Shown piece after piece: positions 25,572 to 34,479 of a stretch of DNA of 64,000 bases. Origin of the DNA: Candidatus Flexifilum breve (GTDB lineage: Bacteria; Chloroflexota; Anaerolineae; Aggregatilineales; Phototrophicaceae); assembly GCA_016717205.1 (NCBI GenBank), contig JADKGC010000002.1, positions 620,001-684,000 of the forward strand, in the 5' to 3' direction. Made by a program: the position numbers and the translations under genes. Under the pieces are notes generated by a model that saw only the letters and a list, made by a program, of their open reading frames with translations, was not told where the DNA came from and did not search any database. The first letter of the stretch is position 1. The number at the start of each line of letters is the position of its first letter.

Positions 25572-25621
25572 ACTCATCCTCGTGTGTCTTGCACGGCCAA
25601 GTGAGAACACGAGGATGAGTC
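25572..25621 (+). promoter_or_regulatory. Inverted repeat covering the transposase start (copy 1)
   Basis: A perfect 15-bp stem (GACTCATCCTCGTGT from 25571 and ACACGAGGATGAGTC ending 25621) encloses 21 bases. The right arm contains the GAGG ribosome site and the ATG at 25615. Readthrough RNA from outside would fold and hide the start. Confidence 0.7.
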
Positions 25622-26708
25622 GAGAGCAATTGTATCAATGGCAAGCCCAAATCGCGCACATTTTGCCTGAATTAGGATATTGGCAAAGCCTGGTGGTGGC
25701 GTTGTACAGCGTGGGCATGGTCATCGCCCGACAGAGCAGCGCCAGTCGGGTGGCTGAGGTCTTGGGGTGGATGAGCAAACCCGAAAGCCTACGCCGACGG
25801 TTCGAGCGGTGGGTCGCCAATGAGCGAGTGAGTTGGCAGGGAAATTGTCAGGACTGGAGCCGATGGGTGCTGGCGCGGGTCGGGCAAGCACACCCGGTAC
25901 TGCTGGTAGATGAAACGAAACTAGGTAACCATCTGGCGTAATGGTGGTGGGACTGGCTTACCAGTCGCTGTTTACCGTTGGTGTTTTGGGCGTACGTCCA
26001 CATGCCTTGTGGACAGGTAGAACTCATTACTACGCTGTTGGGCTGGATTGATGCTGTGCTGCCGGTCGGTTGTCAACCGCTGCTGCAAGCGGATCGCGGC
26101 ATTGGCACCTCGCCAGACTTAATCCGCGCCGTCGACCGCTTTTGGGCTGGCACTACTTGTTTCGGGTGCAGAACGACACGCGCTGTTGCACCCGTGCGGC
26201 CACGACCGCCCCTTACGGCACTTGGTCAAACGGGGAATGCTGGCGCGGGTCGGGCGTCGTGTTTAGAAGCTGGCTGGCCGCGGCCACGGTTTTAGTCGTA
26301 TGGCAACCCGCCTATGACCAAGCCTGGTGTCTCGTCACCAATGCGGCCTATGTGAGCGACTTCACTTACGCGCTGCGCTACTGGCAAGAAGCGGCCTTTC
26401 GTGACCTCAAGTCAGACGGCTGGCAGTGGCAGACTTCTCGCGTCTGGACGCCCGCTCACGCTCAGCGCTTGCTCCTGGTCATGACCTTGGCCATGCCTAC
26501 ACCTAACCCTGGTACTCTCGTGCTGACTTTACCACCCCTCTTTCGTGCCGTCGCTCGTCCCGGCCGGCGGCAGCACTTTTCCCTCTTTCGCCTAGGACTG
26601 CGTTTGTTTGCCTTGGTCTACGCCCGTTACGCCACTTGGCTCGTCCCGTCCCTCTTGGCTCAGGCAGCTGACCTGCCTGAGCCCTTTCGATTATGTGTCG
26701 GAGTCTAA
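25615..26708 (+). pseudogene. Frameshifted IS4-family transposase
   Basis: The same protein as the intact 367-residue copy at 46017-47120. The frame runs from ATG 25615 to a stop near 25941 because one base is missing at CATCTG(C)GCG. Further 1-2-base indels occur near 25967, 26142, 26198, 26236, 26266, 26280, 26496, 26505 and 26513. The DDE residues are all still encoded, but in different frames. Not functional as read. Confidence 0.9.
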
Positions 26709-26710
26709 AC

Positions 26711-26775
26711 CGAATTCAGGGAGGGGAGAAAAGATTAGCCTCACCCCTAGCCCCTCTCCTTTAGGAGAGGGGAAT
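26711..26775. repeat. Palindromic repeats on the right of IS copy 1
   Basis: The right half gaattcagggaggggag completes the split palindrome, followed by a full cctcacccctagcccctctcctttaggagagggg unit. Confidence 0.8.
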
Positions 26776-26893
26776 AATGCGCTCCATTGTTCGGGGTTTG
26801 TGAAAAGCCTCTAAGATTCTCGCGTTGGGTGTAACGATCCTTCCTCGGCGTGCGTATAATCCCAGAGCATGATTGTCTGAGGAAGGAAAACCC

Positions 26894-27709
26894 GTGCTGC
26901 GACTGATCAGCCTGCTTGCGCTCGTCACCCTGCTGGCGGCTTGCAACGGAAACCCCACGCCCGAAGCGGAAGCGACCGTCGATTCGCTGGCGCTCATCAC
27001 CGAGGCGGCGAACAACATTCGCGCCGCCGAAACATTCCGCATTGATGTGAATCAAGAAGGGCCAAATTACACAATTTACACCGAATACGCCCCGGTGTTA
27101 TTCCGCCGCGCGACCGCGCAGTACGTTGCGCCGCGCGAAATGCAGGCGCGCATCCGTGTGATCGCGCTCGGCCTGCCGATTGAGATTTCGGTGTATTCAC
27201 GCGGCGCTGACCAATGGTATTCGGCGGTCTGGACGGGCGATAACTGGGTCAACGCGGCGTTCGCACCGGGGTTCAACCCGGAAACGCTGATCGCCGAGGA
27301 TACCGGCTTCCAGTCGGCGCTCAACGCGCTGATCGAACTGGAATACGTGGGCGAAGAGACGCTCGATAACGGCGCGCCCGTGTACCACATCAGCTCGCGG
27401 GCGCAGGGTGATCAGGTGGCGGCGCTGCTCGCCGGGCTGATCGAGCCGGTCGGCGATGTGACCGTCGACGTGTATGTGCAGCGTGAGACGCGCTTCCCCG
27501 TGCGCTTTGAAATCAGCGAGTTCAACAGCCCGTATGCGGAAACGCCCGAACCGGGTCAGGAAGCCGAGCCTGTTAAGTGGATCATCGACATCTATGACGT
27601 GAACGCCGCGCCAGATTTGAACGTGCCGCAGCTCGAAGCGACGGCGGAGGTCACGCCCGAAGCGACTGAAGGTGTCAGCGCGCCGAGTCTGCTGGGGAAC
27701 GGGTCGTAA
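26894..27709 (+). CDS. Lipoprotein of the LppX/LprG-like type
   Basis: The start is GTG 26894 after GGAAGGAAAA, so that the lipobox LLAAC falls at about residue 17 behind a short hydrophobic stretch (LRLISLLALVTLLAAC). The 271-residue product then forms a beta-rich domain (TFRIDVNQEG, VTVDVYVQRETRFPVRFEIS), as in LppX/LprAFG or LolA/B-fold carriers of hydrophobic molecules. The tail is acidic and Thr/Pro-rich. The family assignment is tentative, but lipid attachment is well supported. Confidence 0.75.
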   Translation: MLRLISLLALVTLLAACNGNPTPEAEATVDSLALITEAANNIRAAETFRIDVNQEGPNYTIYTEYAPVLFRRATAQYVAPREMQARIRVIALGLPIEISVYSRGADQWYSAVWTGDNWVNAAFAPGFNPETLIAEDTGFQSALNALIELEYVGEETLDNGAPVYHISSRAQGDQVAALLAGLIEPVGDVTVDVYVQRETRFPVRFEISEFNSPYAETPEPGQEAEPVKWIIDIYDVNAAPDLNVPQLEATAEVTPEATEGVSAPSLLGNGS

Positions 27710-27721
27710 GGCTGGATACCT

Positions 27722-27860
27722 GTGTAGGGACGAGGCCTGCCTCGTCCTCTTTGTGGCAACAACGAACCTCACCCCCAGCCCCTCTCCTAGAGGAGAGGGG
27801 AGACAGACAGTGTTCTTAAGTCCCCTTGCCCTTGGGAGAGGGAACTTAGGGGTGAGGTTG
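27722..27860. repeat. Mirrored composite palindromic repeat
   Basis: A gacgaggcctgcctcgtc palindrome is followed by two units facing each other: cctcacccccagcccctctcctagaggagagggg, then ccccttgcccttgggagagggaacttaggggtgagg. The second unit ends 15 bp before the MFS start. Confidence 0.75.
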
Positions 27861-27875
27861 AATCGAGGAGCATGT

Positions 27876-29546
27876 ATGCAGCAAACACAGATGATTAACG
27901 CCCCGCGCCGGATCAACCCGTGGCTGGTGCTGGCGCTGGTGGCGATTCCCGTGTTCGTCGGCTCGCTGGATTTGACGATTGTGTCGGCGTTTTTGCCGGA
28001 GATCATCATCAAGCTGGAGCTGCCCGTGCAGAGCGTCATCGACGACGCGGCGTGGGTGGTTACGGGCTACCTGCTGGCGTATACCATCAGCATGACGTTT
28101 ATGGGCCGCGTGAGCGATCTCGTCGGGCGGCGGCGCGCCTATATCGCCTGCCTGATCATCTTCATGATCGGCTCGTTCGTCGTCGCGGAAGTCGATCCGC
28201 GGGCGCGAACGGGGATCGCCGGGATCATTTATGATCTGGCGTACCGCTTCAGCGCGACGGGGGCGCGGCCTGATCCCGGTCAGATCGCGCTGGTGACGAT
28301 CATCATCGGGCGCGTGATTCAGGCGTTGGGCGCGGGCGCGATTGTGCCCGTGAGCCTGGCGCTGGTCGGCGACCTGTTCCCGAAGGAAAAGCGCGCGCAG
28401 CCGCTCGGCGTGATCGGCGCAATTGATACGCTCGGCTGGGTGCTCGGTCACCTGTACGGCGGGATTATGGTGCGCTGGTTCGCGGAATCGGGCGATGGTA
28501 TTGTGAACTTCTTCCGGTCGGTTGGCTTGAACTGGGACGTGCCCGACTGGCGCGCGCTGTTCTGGATCAACCTGCCGATCTCGCTGATTGCGCTGGTGCT
28601 CACATGGTGGGCGCTGCGCGGGGTCAAGCAGGAACGCTCTGGCGGGCGCTTTGACTGGCTCGGCACGCTGCTGATCATCGGGGCGCTGACGGCGCTCGTG
28701 CTCGGCCTCGGCGCGAATATCGAAGTGTCGGCGGATACAACCACGTTTGAAGAAGTCGGCGGGCTGCCGCCGTATGCCGCGCCCGTGCTGATCGGCGCGG
28801 TGGTGATGCTGGTGCTGTTCGTGGTAGTGGAACTCAGGTCACGCGACCCCCTATTCGATCTGCGCGTGTTCCGGCGGCGGGAACTGGCGGCGGGGCTGCT
28901 GACCAATCTGTTCGTCGGCTTCTGCCTGATGATCGGGCTGGTGAGCGTGCCGATCCTCGTCAATATTCGCATTGAGGATGCGAGCTTTCTGTCGGAAGCG
29001 GCACTGCAAGTGGGCATTCTGCTCTCCGCGCTGACCGTGCCGATGGCGCTGGCGGCGATCCCCGGCGGGTGGCTGAGTCAGCGCATTGGGAATGGATGGA
29101 CGGCGGGACTCGGCTTGCTGCTGGCGGGGATCGGCTTCGCGGCGATCTGGCAGACATGGACGCTCAGCATGACCGATTCGCTGATTGCGGTCGAAATGGC
29201 GCTGGTGGGCATCGGCTTGGGATTGACGTTCTCCCCGATCAGCGCGGCAGTTATCAATGCGGCGGATCAGGATAAGCTCGGCAGCGCGTCGGCGCTGGTG
29301 ATCATCATGCGTTTGCTCGGCATGACGATCAGCGTGTCCGCGCTGACGGCGTTCGCATCGCAGCGTTTGGCCTCGTTGGCGAGCGTGGCGCTCGGCGCGC
29401 AGGTGGTTGATCCCAGCGCGGCGATCACGGTGTACGCCGACCTCACGGTCAAGGTGCTGACAGAAATCGGCTTGCTCGGGGCGGTGATCTGCACGGTGGC
29501 GCTCATCCCGGCGTTTCTATTGCAGAAAAGACAAGAAAGAACCTAA
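27876..29546 (+). CDS. MFS drug exporter, 14-TM DHA2 (EmrB/QacA) family
   Basis: The start is ATG 27876 after GAGGAG, giving 556 residues. About 14 hydrophobic segments begin with NPWLVLALVAIPVFVGSLDLTIVSAFLPEI, the family's first helix with the motif-D1-like LDLTIV. Motif A is GRVSDLVGRRRAYI near 85, and motif C-like GAIDTLGWVLGHLYGG near 185. It probably exports hydrophobic compounds by proton antiport. There are unusually long loops, e.g. DPRARTGIAGIIYDLAYRF and the insert around SADTTTFEEVGG. Confidence 0.92.
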   Translation: MQQTQMINAPRRINPWLVLALVAIPVFVGSLDLTIVSAFLPEIIIKLELPVQSVIDDAAWVVTGYLLAYTISMTFMGRVSDLVGRRRAYIACLIIFMIGSFVVAEVDPRARTGIAGIIYDLAYRFSATGARPDPGQIALVTIIIGRVIQALGAGAIVPVSLALVGDLFPKEKRAQPLGVIGAIDTLGWVLGHLYGGIMVRWFAESGDGIVNFFRSVGLNWDVPDWRALFWINLPISLIALVLTWWALRGVKQERSGGRFDWLGTLLIIGALTALVLGLGANIEVSADTTTFEEVGGLPPYAAPVLIGAVVMLVLFVVVELRSRDPLFDLRVFRRRELAAGLLTNLFVGFCLMIGLVSVPILVNIRIEDASFLSEAALQVGILLSALTVPMALAAIPGGWLSQRIGNGWTAGLGLLLAGIGFAAIWQTWTLSMTDSLIAVEMALVGIGLGLTFSPISAAVINAADQDKLGSASALVIIMRLLGMTISVSALTAFASQRLASLASVALGAQVVDPSAAITVYADLTVKVLTEIGLLGAVICTVALIPAFLLQKRQERT

Positions 29547-29556
29547 AGAAAGAAAA

Positions 29557-29651
29557 GATTCAACGCCAAGACGCCAAGACGGAAAGGCGCAAAGTGTGTT
29601 TAGATAACTTTCCTTGGCGTCTTGGCGTCCTTGCGCCTTTGCGTTGAATCT
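29557..29651. repeat. Large inverted repeat built from iterated words between convergent genes
   Basis: agattcaacgccaagacgcc with gaaaggcgcaaag is inverted as ctttccttggcgtcttgg and gcgcctttgcgttgaatct. The words gccaaga and ggcgcaaag recur. It sits between the MFS and phosphatase stops and probably acts as a bidirectional terminator. Confidence 0.7.
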
Positions 29652-29657
29652 TGGTCT

Positions 29658-30467
29658 TTACGTCGCCGTCGTTTGTTCCTGCGCGGCTTGCTGAATCGAG
29701 CCTTCGGGCACGGAGGGCAGCTTCTCGGAGAGCGGCGGGGCGGCTTCGACTCCGCGCAGTTTGGCCGCGTACAGATCGATCAGTTCGAGCTGCGCGACAG
29801 TCGGACGAATGAACGGCCGGACCTGCTTGATTTTCCCCCACGCTTCGGCGGGCGTGCAGCCCGTGCTGACGAGATAGGCGGCGGCCATGGTCGGCCCGCG
29901 GCCCACGCCTTCCCAGCAGTGAATGTAAACCTGTCCACCGTGTTCGACTTCCGCCTGGATGAACTCAACACCCTTCTGCAAGTCTTCCTGCGTCGGCGCA
30001 TGGTTATCGACGGTGGGCAGGTGCAGATATTTAGGGGGCGCAAAGCCCGCCGCGCGCGTGTCGAATTCGCCGCGTAAGCTGACGCCGGCGGTTACGCCAC
30101 GCTTCTGCAAGAGAAGCCAGCCCCGCGGCGTGAACTGCCCGCCAACGTGGACATGCGGTGTCACCCGGCTGAAGCGTTCGGTCGGCGCGCCACCAACGCG
30201 GCGGATAATCTGATCGACCGCTTCGAGCATAGTCACGAACAAGCCCTGCTTGCGCAATTGCTGGAGCAGATGCAGCGCATGCTTGAGCGGATTCGGTTCG
30301 ACCACATCAGCGGGCGTGGCGATAACTTCGGGGATTTCCGGCTGATTCAGTTCTTTGACCGGATTCTGGATCGGTTTGGCGTCGATGGATGGATTCAGCT
30401 TCTTTTCGACTGCGGTGGGTGGGGATGGCTTCAACTCGGTCGGATCAGTTGGCAGTTGATCACTCAT
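29658..30467 (-). CDS. Dual-specificity/tyrosine phosphatase-like protein
   Basis: The 269-residue product has a proline-rich N-terminal tail (1-60) and then a cysteine-phosphatase domain. The P-loop is HCWEGVGRGPT near 189-199, matching HCxxGxxR(S/T), and the general-acid region is HLPTVDNHAPT near 150. Upstream, VGGQFTPRGWLLLQKRGVTAGVSL is typical of bacterial DSP domains. The substrate could be phosphoprotein, phosphoinositide or nucleotide. It is just upstream in reading order of nothing obvious and is monocistronic. Confidence 0.88.
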   Translation of the reverse strand: MSDQLPTDPTELKPSPPTAVEKKLNPSIDAKPIQNPVKELNQPEIPEVIATPADVVEPNPLKHALHLLQQLRKQGLFVTMLEAVDQIIRRVGGAPTERFSRVTPHVHVGGQFTPRGWLLLQKRGVTAGVSLRGEFDTRAAGFAPPKYLHLPTVDNHAPTQEDLQKGVEFIQAEVEHGGQVYIHCWEGVGRGPTMAAAYLVSTGCTPAEAWGKIKQVRPFIRPTVAQLELIDLYAAKLRGVEAAPPLSEKLPSVPEGSIQQAAQEQTTAT

Positions 30468-30540
30468 ACAATCGCCTCATAAGCAAATAATACGAAAAGG
30501 GAGATAAAGATCAGCCGCCTCGTATCCCCGCCCTCGACGC

Positions 30541-31485
30541 TTAATCCCCCTTCGGTTCCGCCGCCTTGACCTGCTCCGCGGCATCGTCGATGGTCTCCGG
30601 GTTCGGGACGATAACGCTCACGGCATTCGGAACGACCGTCGCGGTGACGGGCGTATCGTGGATGATTTCGCCGTCACATTCGATGCTCTGCGGCGGATCG
30701 GCCTCCAGTTTGATCGATTTGGCCTGCCAGTGCGGCAGATCCTGCGCCAGGCCGACCGCATTGGCCGCCGCCTGCATCAGCGACCCGATGGTGATGTCGC
30801 TGAGCACGATTACGTCGAGCAGGCCGTCACTCACGCTGGTCTTCTTGGTGAGCGTCAGCCCGGGAACGCCGAGGCTGATCGAGTTGGCGATGAAGGCGGC
30901 CATGCCTTCGGCCTGCACAGTTTCGCCGCCATCCAGCGTGATGGTGTAAACCGATTTCTGCGCCTTCGGCAGGGCTTGCAGCGCCGATAGGCCATAGGCC
31001 AGCACGCCCACCCGGTTCTTGACCTCGCGATCTGCGCCCTTGGTGGTCTCCGCGAAGAAGCCAACGCCCAACCGCAGCATGAACATCTGCTGATCGCCGA
31101 GCCGGCCCATATCAATCTGGCGGATCTGCCGCGCGTCACTGCACACCAGCGCGACCGCCTCTTCAAGATTGCCGGGGATGCCCAATTCGACCGACATCAC
31201 GTTGGCTGAGCCGCCGGGGAAGATCGCCAGGGGCACATTTGCCCCATTCATCCCGGAGGCGACTTCCATCACTGTGCCGTCACCGCCATACACGCCGACC
31301 GCATCGACGCCTGCCGCAATGGCTTCGCGGGCGAAGCGTTCGGCATCGCCCGCTTCCTTGGTGAGCTTCACATCCCAATCGACTTTAGCGGCGCGAAAGG
31401 CACGGTTCATAATAGCGAGCATGGGCGCATCCTGTCCGGACGCCGGGTTGATGATAACTTGGACGGTCTTGATCGAGTCGGGCAT
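30541..31485 (-). CDS. Diacylglycerol/sphingosine kinase family lipid kinase
   Basis: The start is the ATG at 31485 (MPDSIKTVQVIINPASG), preceded by AGGAG; the longer open frame upstream is a shadow of the LysM gene. The 314-residue product carries the DAGK catalytic motif YGGDGTVMEVASGM near 68-81 and FPGGSANV near 92. This is followed by the family's C-terminal beta-sandwich (SVSDGLLDVIVLSD, IECDGEIIHDTPV). It phosphorylates a membrane lipid in the YegS/DgkB style. It is 8 bp downstream of the LysM lipoprotein stop and likely in one operon with it. Confidence 0.92.
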   Translation of the reverse strand: MPDSIKTVQVIINPASGQDAPMLAIMNRAFRAAKVDWDVKLTKEAGDAERFAREAIAAGVDAVGVYGGDGTVMEVASGMNGANVPLAIFPGGSANVMSVELGIPGNLEEAVALVCSDARQIRQIDMGRLGDQQMFMLRLGVGFFAETTKGADREVKNRVGVLAYGLSALQALPKAQKSVYTITLDGGETVQAEGMAAFIANSISLGVPGLTLTKKTSVSDGLLDVIVLSDITIGSLMQAAANAVGLAQDLPHWQAKSIKLEADPPQSIECDGEIIHDTPVTATVVPNAVSVIVPNPETIDDAAEQVKAAEPKGD

Positions 31486-31493
31486 GCTGGCTC

Positions 31494-31895
31494 CTATTGG
31501 ACGACAGGCTGCGTCGGCAGATAAATCACTTGGCCGACAAACAAGGTGTCTTGATCGGTAATGCAGTTGGACGCGGCGAGATCCGCGACCGGCGTATCGG
31601 TTTGGAGTGAGAGCAAGCCGAGCGTGTCGCCGGATTCGACCACATAGGTGATCCAGCCGGGCGGCTGCGGGCAGTTCGGGTTGGTGGCGAGCGTCGCGCC
31701 ACCGCCGGAGCCCACGCCGGAAATATCGAGTGTAGGCGTGGCCGCGCCGAGGCCCGTCTGATCGGGCGCGAACGGCGTGCTGAACTGGAGCGCCGGGTCC
31801 ACGGTAGGGAACGGCGCGGTGGTGGGCGTCGGGGGAACATTGCTCAATGTGCACGCCAGCAGCATCAAAGCGAGCAGCGCCAGTAGGATTCTCAT
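31494..31895 (-). CDS. LysM-domain lipoprotein
   Basis: The 133-residue product has a lipoprotein signal (MRILLALLALMLLAC) with cysteine at residue 15. A Thr/Pro linker follows to about 80, then a LysM domain (WITYVVESGDTLGLLSLQTDTPVADLAASNCI...VGQVIYLP). It is anchored in the membrane, with the LysM domain reaching peptidoglycan or another glycan. It is first in a two-gene unit with the lipid kinase. Confidence 0.85.
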   Translation of the reverse strand: MRILLALLALMLLACTLSNVPPTPTTAPFPTVDPALQFSTPFAPDQTGLGAATPTLDISGVGSGGGATLATNPNCPQPPGWITYVVESGDTLGLLSLQTDTPVADLAASNCITDQDTLFVGQVIYLPTQPVVQ

Positions 31896-32076
31896 CGTCT
31901 CGTCCTTTGCTTAACGGACATTGTAAGGCGCATTATAGCGCACCCTGTCCCAGACGATAGATTTTCCTAACGATCAGCTTAAGTTTCAAGCAGTTAGTAG
32001 ACGAACAAATGAACTTATGCTACGCTACTAAAACAGAACAAACGTATTACGTTTTTAGACACAGGTCAGGAGTGAG

Positions 32077-32649
32077 ATGATGCCAGCACCACGGGATCCC
32101 GCCGCCGAGACGGCCAATATGATCGCCAATCTGGAGAAATCGACCGGCAAGACCATCGACCAATGGGTCGCGATCGCCAAAGGCAGCGGTTTACAAAAGC
32201 ACGGCGAGATGCTCAAGTTCTTGCAGACGGAACACGGATTGTCCTATGGCTATGCGAACCTCGTCGTGCACACCGCCAACAGCAGCGCCGCCGCGACCAC
32301 GGACGACCGCGACAGCCTGATCGAGGCGCAGTATGCCGGGGGCAAAGCGGCGCTGCGCCCGATCTACGACCAGTTAGCCGACATCATCCGCGGGTTTGGC
32401 GATGATGTCGAGTTCGTGCCGATGAAAGCCTATGTGAGCGTGCGCCGCAACAAGCAGTTCGCCTGTTTGCAGCCCACGACCAAGAGCCGCTTTGACGTTG
32501 GTCTGAAGCTCAAGGGCGTGCAGCCCACCGAACGCCTAACCGAAGGCGGCTTCAACGGCATGGTGTCGCATCTCGTCAAGCTGACCGACAGCGCGCAGAT
32601 CGACGATGAGCTGATCGCGTGGCTCAAACAGGCTTATGAGACCAACTAA
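32077..32649 (+). CDS. DUF4287 and DUF5655 domain protein
   Basis: The 190-residue product has an N-terminal DUF4287 (NMIANLEKSTGKTIDQWVAI, HGEMLKFLQTEHGLSYGYANLV) at about 10-65. A C-terminal DUF5655 (LRPIYDQLADIIRGFG, VSVRRNKQFACLQPTTKSRFDVGLKLKG) lies at about 85-185. The pairing is common in bacteria and of unknown function; some members sit by restriction or transport loci. There is no signal peptide. The gene is monocistronic with a GGAGTGAG ribosome site. Confidence 0.85.
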   Translation: MMPAPRDPAAETANMIANLEKSTGKTIDQWVAIAKGSGLQKHGEMLKFLQTEHGLSYGYANLVVHTANSSAAATTDDRDSLIEAQYAGGKAALRPIYDQLADIIRGFGDDVEFVPMKAYVSVRRNKQFACLQPTTKSRFDVGLKLKGVQPTERLTEGGFNGMVSHLVKLTDSAQIDDELIAWLKQAYETN

Positions 32650-32869
32650 GCCAATCAGCGCCAGCCGCCCCCACGCACAGCTTGCTTGAAACCCGACTCT
32701 CACGCAAGTTGCCTGAGGCGAAAAAACCGCTTTTGTTGGCTCTCCTCCCTGAATTCGGGGAGGGGCCGGGGGTGGGGTCGGAATCCGACTTTTGAGACAT
32801 CCTGATACCTGCTTACCCTCGACACGCAAAACCATTTCCCCAACCAACTTGTCCGCCTGAATTGACCAC

Positions 32870-32921
32870 TTGACAATCACGCAAATCCCTATACTATCTA
32901 GGTATTCCTAATTGTATTAGG
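32870..32921 (+). promoter_or_regulatory. Promoter and palindromic operator of the TetR gene
   Basis: TTGACA at 32870-32875 and TACTAT at 32892-32897 (16-bp spacer) are followed by CCTAATTGTATTAGG at 32907-32921, a perfect 6+6 palindrome. Its position downstream of the -10 fits autorepression. Confidence 0.55.
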
Positions 32922-32945
32922 TAAACCAAATTGGAGTAGGTTTGA

Positions 32946-33587
32946 GTGACTGAACGCAAGACACTCTCGCCCAAGCAGCGCCGTCAGCGCAACCGGGAAG
33001 AAATGATCGAGGCCATCGTCAACTCCGCCCGTCAGATCATGCGTGAGCAAGGCGTCGCGGCGCTGAACCTGAACGAGATCGCGCGGATGCTCGGCATGCA
33101 GACGCCGTCGCTCTATGAGTACTTCCCGAACAAGCTGGCGCTCTACGATCACTTGTTTCGGGTGGGTACGCGGCATTTTCGCGCCTACATGGCACAGATC
33201 CGGACGGCTTCGCCAGCAGCGGCTGGCTGGGAAGAGGGGCTGCAAGTGATGACGGCCTACGTTCAATGGTCGGTGGAGAATCCGGAGTTGTTCAAACTGC
33301 TGTTTGAACGCCATGTCCCCGGTTTTGTCCCCTCCGACGAGAGCATGGCCGAGATGTACGCGGCGCTCACCGAAGGCCGCCAACAGTTAGGTGACAGCTT
33401 GCGCGCCGCAAATCTCGATCCCGAGCTTTCGCTCGATCAGGCACTCGACCTGTTTATCGCCATCCAGCACGGAATTACGGCGCTGCATCTCGCTAACAGT
33501 CCCGATCTACCTGTCGGGCAAGGACGTTTTAGCAGCCTGATTCCGCACGTGATCCACATGCTGCAAATCGCCTGGAAACATCAATAG
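32946..33587 (+). CDS. TetR family transcriptional regulator
   Basis: The 213-residue product starts at GTG 32946 after GGAGTAGG. The N-terminal helix-turn-helix is EAIVNSARQIMREQGVAALNLNEIARMLGMQTPSLYEYFPNKLALYDHLF, at about 22-70. The remainder is a WHG-like ligand domain (WSVENPELFKLLFERHV). It is 16 bp ahead of the DinB-like gene, which it probably controls along with itself through the palindrome at 32907. Confidence 0.93.
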   Translation: MTERKTLSPKQRRQRNREEMIEAIVNSARQIMREQGVAALNLNEIARMLGMQTPSLYEYFPNKLALYDHLFRVGTRHFRAYMAQIRTASPAAAGWEEGLQVMTAYVQWSVENPELFKLLFERHVPGFVPSDESMAEMYAALTEGRQQLGDSLRAANLDPELSLDQALDLFIAIQHGITALHLANSPDLPVGQGRFSSLIPHVIHMLQIAWKHQ

Positions 33588-33603
33588 AGACGGGAGCCAT
33601 CCA

Positions 33604-34473
33604 ATGCAGGTCATGACACGCGTATCCCAGTTCACAGACTACAGTGCGGTACGACCCGCCGCGGCCATTCCGAAGCTGGCTCCGCCTGAAGTGATCCCGC
33701 TGGCGCGCGTCGAACTGGAGCGGTTCCTGACGCTGGTCGAAACGCTGACGCCCGCCGACCTCAAGCAACCGACCGACTGCACCCTATGGTCGGTCAAAGA
33801 CATCATCGCGCATCAGGCCAGCCATGTGTTTGGGCTGACGCGCTTCGGCGAATTTATGGATCAGTTCAACCCGCTGCGCGCCCGCGCTTACACTGCTAAA
33901 GGCATGAATGGCCTCGATGCGGCGAACCAGCGGCAGATCGATTTGCGCGCGCAGTGGTCGCTGGCCCAGTTGATCGCCGAAATGCGCGATCACCGGGAGG
34001 CTTCGTTCGCCGGACGGCAGCGGTTTCCCGCGCTGCTGCGGCGCGTGACCATCCCGGTCCCCGGTTCGAACCTGCGGGTGAGCTTAGGCGATCTGATCGA
34101 CAATATTTACACGCGGGATATGTGGATGCATCGCGCGGATATCTGCCGGGCGACCGGGCGCGAGATGGTGCAGACGGCAGACCACGACGGGCGCATCGTG
34201 GCGCTGGTGGTGCGGGAGATGGATCGCACCCTGAACGCCAGCCTGAATGGGCAAAGCGTACTGTATCGCCTGACCGGACCGGCGGGCGGTGCATGGCTGG
34301 TCGGCGGAAACAACCCGCCCGAAGCGACGATCACGATGGATGGGCTGGAGTTCAACCGTCTGGCATCGGGGCGCGTCAGCGCGCAACAGGTGTTGGATCA
34401 GGGCTTGGCGCAGATCGAAGGTCGGCGTGAGCTAGCGGAGAGCGCTCTGCGCCAGACGATCGTGCTGTATTAG
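33604..34473 (+). CDS. Maleylpyruvate isomerase/DinB-like family protein
   Basis: The 289-residue product starts ARVELERFLTLVETLTPADLKQPTDCTLWSVKDIIAHQASHVFG, the four-helix N-terminal domain of the MDMPI_N/DinB superfamily. A conserved His acts as metal ligand, and a second His-bearing helix lies near NIYTRDMWMHRADI. A C-terminal SCP2-like or sterol-carrier-type part follows (VLYRLTGPAGGAWLV, EATITMDGLEFNRLASG). Such enzymes act with low-molecular-weight thiols. Mycothiol is not expected here, so the thiol partner is open. It forms an operon with the TetR gene. Confidence 0.82.
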   Translation: MQVMTRVSQFTDYSAVRPAAAIPKLAPPEVIPLARVELERFLTLVETLTPADLKQPTDCTLWSVKDIIAHQASHVFGLTRFGEFMDQFNPLRARAYTAKGMNGLDAANQRQIDLRAQWSLAQLIAEMRDHREASFAGRQRFPALLRRVTIPVPGSNLRVSLGDLIDNIYTRDMWMHRADICRATGREMVQTADHDGRIVALVVREMDRTLNASLNGQSVLYRLTGPAGGAWLVGGNNPPEATITMDGLEFNRLASGRVSAQQVLDQGLAQIEGRRELAESALRQTIVLY

Positions 34474-34479
34474 GCACCG

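Larger units (their letters stand above)
25538..26710 (+). mobile_element. IS4-family-like insertion sequence, decayed copy 1
   Basis: A 1173-bp element with terminal inverted repeats GTTTAGATTCCGACAG (left) and the inverse of GTTTAGACTCCGACAC (right). It is flanked by exact 8-bp duplications CGAATTCA at 25530-25537 and 26711-26718. It is nearly identical to the 1183-bp copy at 45940-47122 but differs by about ten small indels and at least one substitution. It lies in the loop of a ccctctccgaattcagggagggg palindrome. Confidence 0.93.

Noticed and set aside
31486..31854. N-terminal extension of the lipid kinase
   Set aside because: It is the LysM gene in another frame; AGGAG and the family start are at 31485.
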